NCBI RefSeq assembly: GCF_002287885.2
Contig: NZ_CP016768.2
Location: forward strand, 744,001-808,000
Reading direction: 5' to 3'
Length of the DNA: 64,000 bases
Source of the DNA: Candidatus Nanopelagicus limnes
GTDB lineage: Bacteria > Actinomycetota > Actinomycetes > Nanopelagicales > Nanopelagicaceae
The notes under the pieces were generated by a model. That model saw only the letters and a list, made by a program, of their open reading frames with translations. It searched no databases and was not told the origin of the DNA. The position numbers were made by a program, and so were the translations under genes. Positions 61,684-64,000 of the stretch are shown one piece after another; the stretch's first letter is position 1; the number at the start of each line of letters is the position of its first letter.

Positions 61684-63770
61684 GCGTCGATTCGCTCCCG
61701 ATCAATATCTGCATTTGAAATAAAGTCTTTTCGAGGTGCAACCTCATTACCCATTAGCAATTCAAACATCGCCTCAGCTTTTGTAACATCCTTCATGGTA
61801 ATTCTTCGAAGCGTGCGATGGTTTGGATCCATTGTTGTCTCACGTAGTTGATCAGCATCCATCTCACCTAATCCTTTATAACGCTGGATTGGCTCCTTCC
61901 ATCTCTTGCCATCCTTCTTTAACTGGGCAATGACTTTTTTCATCTCATCATCTGTGTAGGTGTAATGAAGCTCGCCCTTTTTGCCACCAATTACATCAAT
62001 ACGGTGCAGTGGTGGGATAGCAGCAAATACTCTGCCCGCCTCAACCAATGGACGCATATAAGAATTAAAAAGTGTAAGGAGTAAGCAACGAATATGGGCG
62101 CCATCAACATCAGCATCTGACATCAAAATAACTCGGCCATACCGGGCATCATTAATATCAAAGGATTTTCCACTGCCTGCGCCGATTACCTGAATGATTG
62201 ATGCGCACTCATTATTTTCCAGCATCTGCGAAAGTGATGCCTTCTGAACATTTAATATCTTGCCGCGAATAGGCAAGATTGCTTGAAACTCTGAGTTTCT
62301 AGCAGCTTTGGTAGTGCCCAGAGCGGAATCACCCTCAACAATAAATAACTCAGTTCTTGTTGGATCATCTGATCTGCAATCAGATAATTTGGTTGGCAAA
62401 GATGAGCTCTCCAGTGCGTTCTTTCTGCGCTGCAAATCTTTATGTGCTCTAGCTGAAATTCTAGTTCTTGAAGCATTGGCAATTTTTTCTAGTATTAGGC
62501 GACCAGTTGCCTTATCAATTCGCTTGGTCGTGTTGAAAAATGCCTTCATCTCATCGGCAACAACTTGCCCAACAATCTTGCTTGCTGCAGCTGTTCCTAA
62601 TACTTCTTTAGTTTGTCCTTCAAACTGCGGTTCTGACATTCGAACTGTGACAACAGCAGTTAAACCTTCTTGCACATCATCTTTGATTACATCTGCTTCA
62701 TTATTTTTTAAAGTCTTGGTGGCACGAAGTGCGTCATTAACAACTTTAGTGATTGCCTTTTCAAACCCAGCAACATGGGTACCACCCTTTGGTGTTGAAA
62801 TAATGTTTACAAAGGATGCAACAGTTGCGTCATAACCATTGCCCCACTGCATTGCAATATCAACGCCCATCTCACGCTCTACCTCAGTTGGGGTCATATG
62901 ACCCTTCTCGTCCAGTACTGGAACATTTTCTGTGTATGCACCAGTTCCAGAGATTCTAATTACTTCACCAACTGGATCATCAGGACGCAAGAAGGTGCAG
63001 AACTCAGATATGCCACCCTTATGGAAAAAAGTCTCAGTAGTTTTCGCCTTAGTTCTACTGTCATTAACAATTAAGGTTAAACCCGGAACTAGGTAGGAAG
63101 TTTGTCTGGCTCTGGCATAAATATCTTCAATTGCAAGCTCTGCTTCCTTTAAGAAAATTTGTTTATCAAACCACCACTTAATTCTGGTGCCAGTTACCTT
63201 GGCAGAAACCTTGCCAATTACCCGCAACCCTGATTTTTCAGTAAAGGATGCGTTAATTCCTTCACCTTCAAATATTCCAGCATGACCACGTTTAAAGGAC
63301 ATCCAATAAATTTTTCCATCGCGATCAACCTCAACATCAAGACGAGAGGCAAGGGCGTTAACAACGGAGGCGCCGACACCATGCAAGCCACCAGAGGCTG
63401 CATAAGATCCGCCACCAAATTTTCCACCAGCATGTAGTTTTGTCATTACAACTTCAACACCAGTTAATCCAGTCTTTGGTTCCTTATCAACTGGAATACC
63501 ACGACCATCATCATGCACTTCAACTGAACCATCTGCTTCTAAATTAATTTCGATTTTTTGGCAATGACCTGCTAATGCTTCATCAACTGCGTTATCAATA
63601 ATTTCCCAAAGGCAATGCATAAGACCACGTGAATCAGTGGTGCCGATATACATACCCGGGCGTTTGCGAACTGCATCTAATCCTTCAAGGACAGATAAAT
63701 CCTTGGCTGTGTAGCTGCTGATAATTGCAGCTGAGGTGCCATCATCAGTTTTTGCGCTTTTGGTTGCCAC
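61680..63770 (-). CDS. parE: Type IIA topoisomerase subunit B (ParE/GyrB-like)
   Basis: The ATPase subunit, 696 residues. The GHKL domain has EIIDNAVDEALAGHC, DDGRGIPVDKE and GLHGVGASVVNAL. The transducer domain follows, then TOPRIM with FIVEGDSALGTTK, ILPIRGKILN and SDADVDGAHIRCLL. It ends with the tail GLGEMDADQLRETTM. The GTG at 63770 is preferred: TAATCT (63784-63779) lies 8 nt upstream and there is no Shine-Dalgarno site; an ATG at 63800 would extend into the promoter. Together with the nearby ParC-like gene it would form a second type IIA enzyme besides the expected dnaA-linked gyrase. Confidence 0.93.
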   Translation of the reverse strand: MATKSAKTDDGTSAAIISSYTAKDLSVLEGLDAVRKRPGMYIGTTDSRGLMHCLWEIIDNAVDEALAGHCQKIEINLEADGSVEVHDDGRGIPVDKEPKTGLTGVEVVMTKLHAGGKFGGGSYAASGGLHGVGASVVNALASRLDVEVDRDGKIYWMSFKRGHAGIFEGEGINASFTEKSGLRVIGKVSAKVTGTRIKWWFDKQIFLKEAELAIEDIYARARQTSYLVPGLTLIVNDSRTKAKTTETFFHKGGISEFCTFLRPDDPVGEVIRISGTGAYTENVPVLDEKGHMTPTEVEREMGVDIAMQWGNGYDATVASFVNIISTPKGGTHVAGFEKAITKVVNDALRATKTLKNNEADVIKDDVQEGLTAVVTVRMSEPQFEGQTKEVLGTAAASKIVGQVVADEMKAFFNTTKRIDKATGRLILEKIANASRTRISARAHKDLQRRKNALESSSLPTKLSDCRSDDPTRTELFIVEGDSALGTTKAARNSEFQAILPIRGKILNVQKASLSQMLENNECASIIQVIGAGSGKSFDINDARYGRVILMSDADVDGAHIRCLLLTLFNSYMRPLVEAGRVFAAIPPLHRIDVIGGKKGELHYTYTDDEMKKVIAQLKKDGKRWKEPIQRYKGLGEMDADQLRETTMDPNHRTLRRITMKDVTKAEAMFELLMGNEVAPRKDFISNADIDRERIDA

Positions 63771-63778
63771 GGGTGAGA

Positions 63779-63784
63779 AGATTA
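63779..63784 (-). promoter_or_regulatory. -10 element of parE
   Basis: TAATCT on the minus strand, ending 8 nt before the GTG. This matches the leaderless pattern seen elsewhere in the window. Confidence 0.5.
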
Positions 63785-63906
63785 TCGGCGCTAATACCAC
63801 CTATTGATGATCCTCGCCGAGTAAGACCCATATTTATTGCTAATCGATATGAAAATGAGATATTTGCAACATATTCTCAGCATTTGAGCACAAAAAATTT
63901 ACTTAA

Positions 63907-63958
63907 TTGAAACCAAATATCGAGCGGGGAATAAAGTATTCATGGTTTGATGTTCCCC
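63907..63958 (+). promoter_or_regulatory. Promoter and stem-loop ahead of the right-edge gene
   Basis: TTGAAA (63907-63912) and TAAAGT (63932-63937, 19-bp spacing; AATAAA gives 17) could be a promoter. GGGGAA (63926-63931) and TTCCCC (63953-63958) are a perfect inverted repeat flanking 21 nt that contain a three-codon frame ATG-GTT-TGA at 63942. Confidence 0.35.
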
Positions 63959-63984
63959 TGATGACACAAGCAGATGGAGAGATG

Positions 63985-64000
63985 ATGAGTAGCCAGATCA
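63985..64000 (+). CDS. Start of an unidentified gene running off the right edge
   Basis: An ATG at 63985 has a GGAG Shine-Dalgarno site (63976-63979) 5 nt upstream; the frame (MSSQI...) stays open to the edge and also extends back to an ATG at 63961. Five codons are too few to identify it. In other actinobacteria the principal sigma factor gene (sigA/hrdB) lies divergent near parE, so that is the first candidate by context only. Confidence 0.35.

Noticed and set aside
1..64000. Mobile elements, prophage, CRISPR arrays, tRNA or rRNA genes
   Set aside because: No transposase or integrase frame, no direct-repeat array and no tRNA-like cloverleaf was found in the short intergenic gaps; gene order looks conserved.

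Overview
The window reads as a core-chromosome segment of a small, AT-rich (roughly 40% GC by eye) Gram-positive actinobacterium. The best guess is a genome-streamlined freshwater lineage of the acI / Nanopelagicales type. This rests on actinobacteria-restricted gene families (DUF3043, DUF4191, DUF3159, DUF3093, DUF4193, DUF3000, SepH/DUF3071), actinobacterial gene order, inositol and PIM enzymes, very short intergenic gaps and many overlapping genes. No rRNA, tRNA, IS element, phage gene or CRISPR array was found. No gene-free stretch exceeds 300 bp; the longest (2885-3177) holds a cobalamin riboswitch.

Layout. 1-5100: erpA (partial), nadA, DUF3043, an aldo/keto reductase, a B12 riboswitch driving a secreted DUF4430-like protein plus a 53-residue membrane peptide, and gcvT. 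5100-19350: pepA, lpdA, a double-lipoyl E2, a TIGR01777 epimerase, an MMPL/Gfo-Idh/FAD-oxidase operon on the other strand, lipB-lipA-DUF4191, RDD, and glnA behind a GlnR-like box. This order resembles M. tuberculosis Rv2204c-Rv2220 (recalled from memory). 19350-27600: MFS and CopC divergent from a Ni/Co permease, an SDR/enoyl-CoA hydratase pair, a LuxR-type HTH protein, padR-ino1, LysE, and a Cys-flanked PD-(D/E)XK nuclease. 27600-37750: plsC, hydrolase, ROK glucokinase, SRPBCC, fadD15-like ligase, an inserted histidine kinase/response regulator pair, PimB-like mannosyltransferase and NlpC/P60 (compare Rv2182c-Rv2190c). 37750-57350: DUF3000, RNase D, FTR1, fadA-fadB, dxs, acnA, TrmA-type methyltransferase, two TrkA proteins, DUF3159, dut, thioesterase, DUF3093, DUF4193, trmD-rimM-khpA-rplS, suhB, sepH (compare Rv2680-Rv2701). 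57350-64000: a phosphodiesterase, a CTD-less ParC-like subunit, an ABC-F ATPase, a ParE-like subunit, and the start of another gene.

How the genes work together. lpdA, the E2, lipB, lipA and gcvT all make or use protein-bound lipoate. ino1, suhB and the PimB-like enzyme form a route from glucose-6-phosphate to inositol and mannosylated phosphatidylinositol. fadD, fadA, fadB and the enoyl-CoA hydratase cover beta-oxidation. ParC- and ParE-like proteins form a second type IIA topoisomerase.

Two organisational signals stand out. First, 22 genes carry a TAnnnT -10 hexamer exactly 6-8 nt before the start codon, usually with no Shine-Dalgarno site, which implies widespread leaderless transcription; several divergent pairs have their -10 boxes almost touching. 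Second, of 16 convergent gene pairs, 10 overlap and 3 abut; only three have a recognisable intrinsic terminator. Against this compact background a few intergenic dyads stand out as probable operators: upstream of the Ni/Co permease, of FTR1, of padR-ino1 and of the PD-(D/E)XK gene. The least described unit is the B12-riboswitch cassette.
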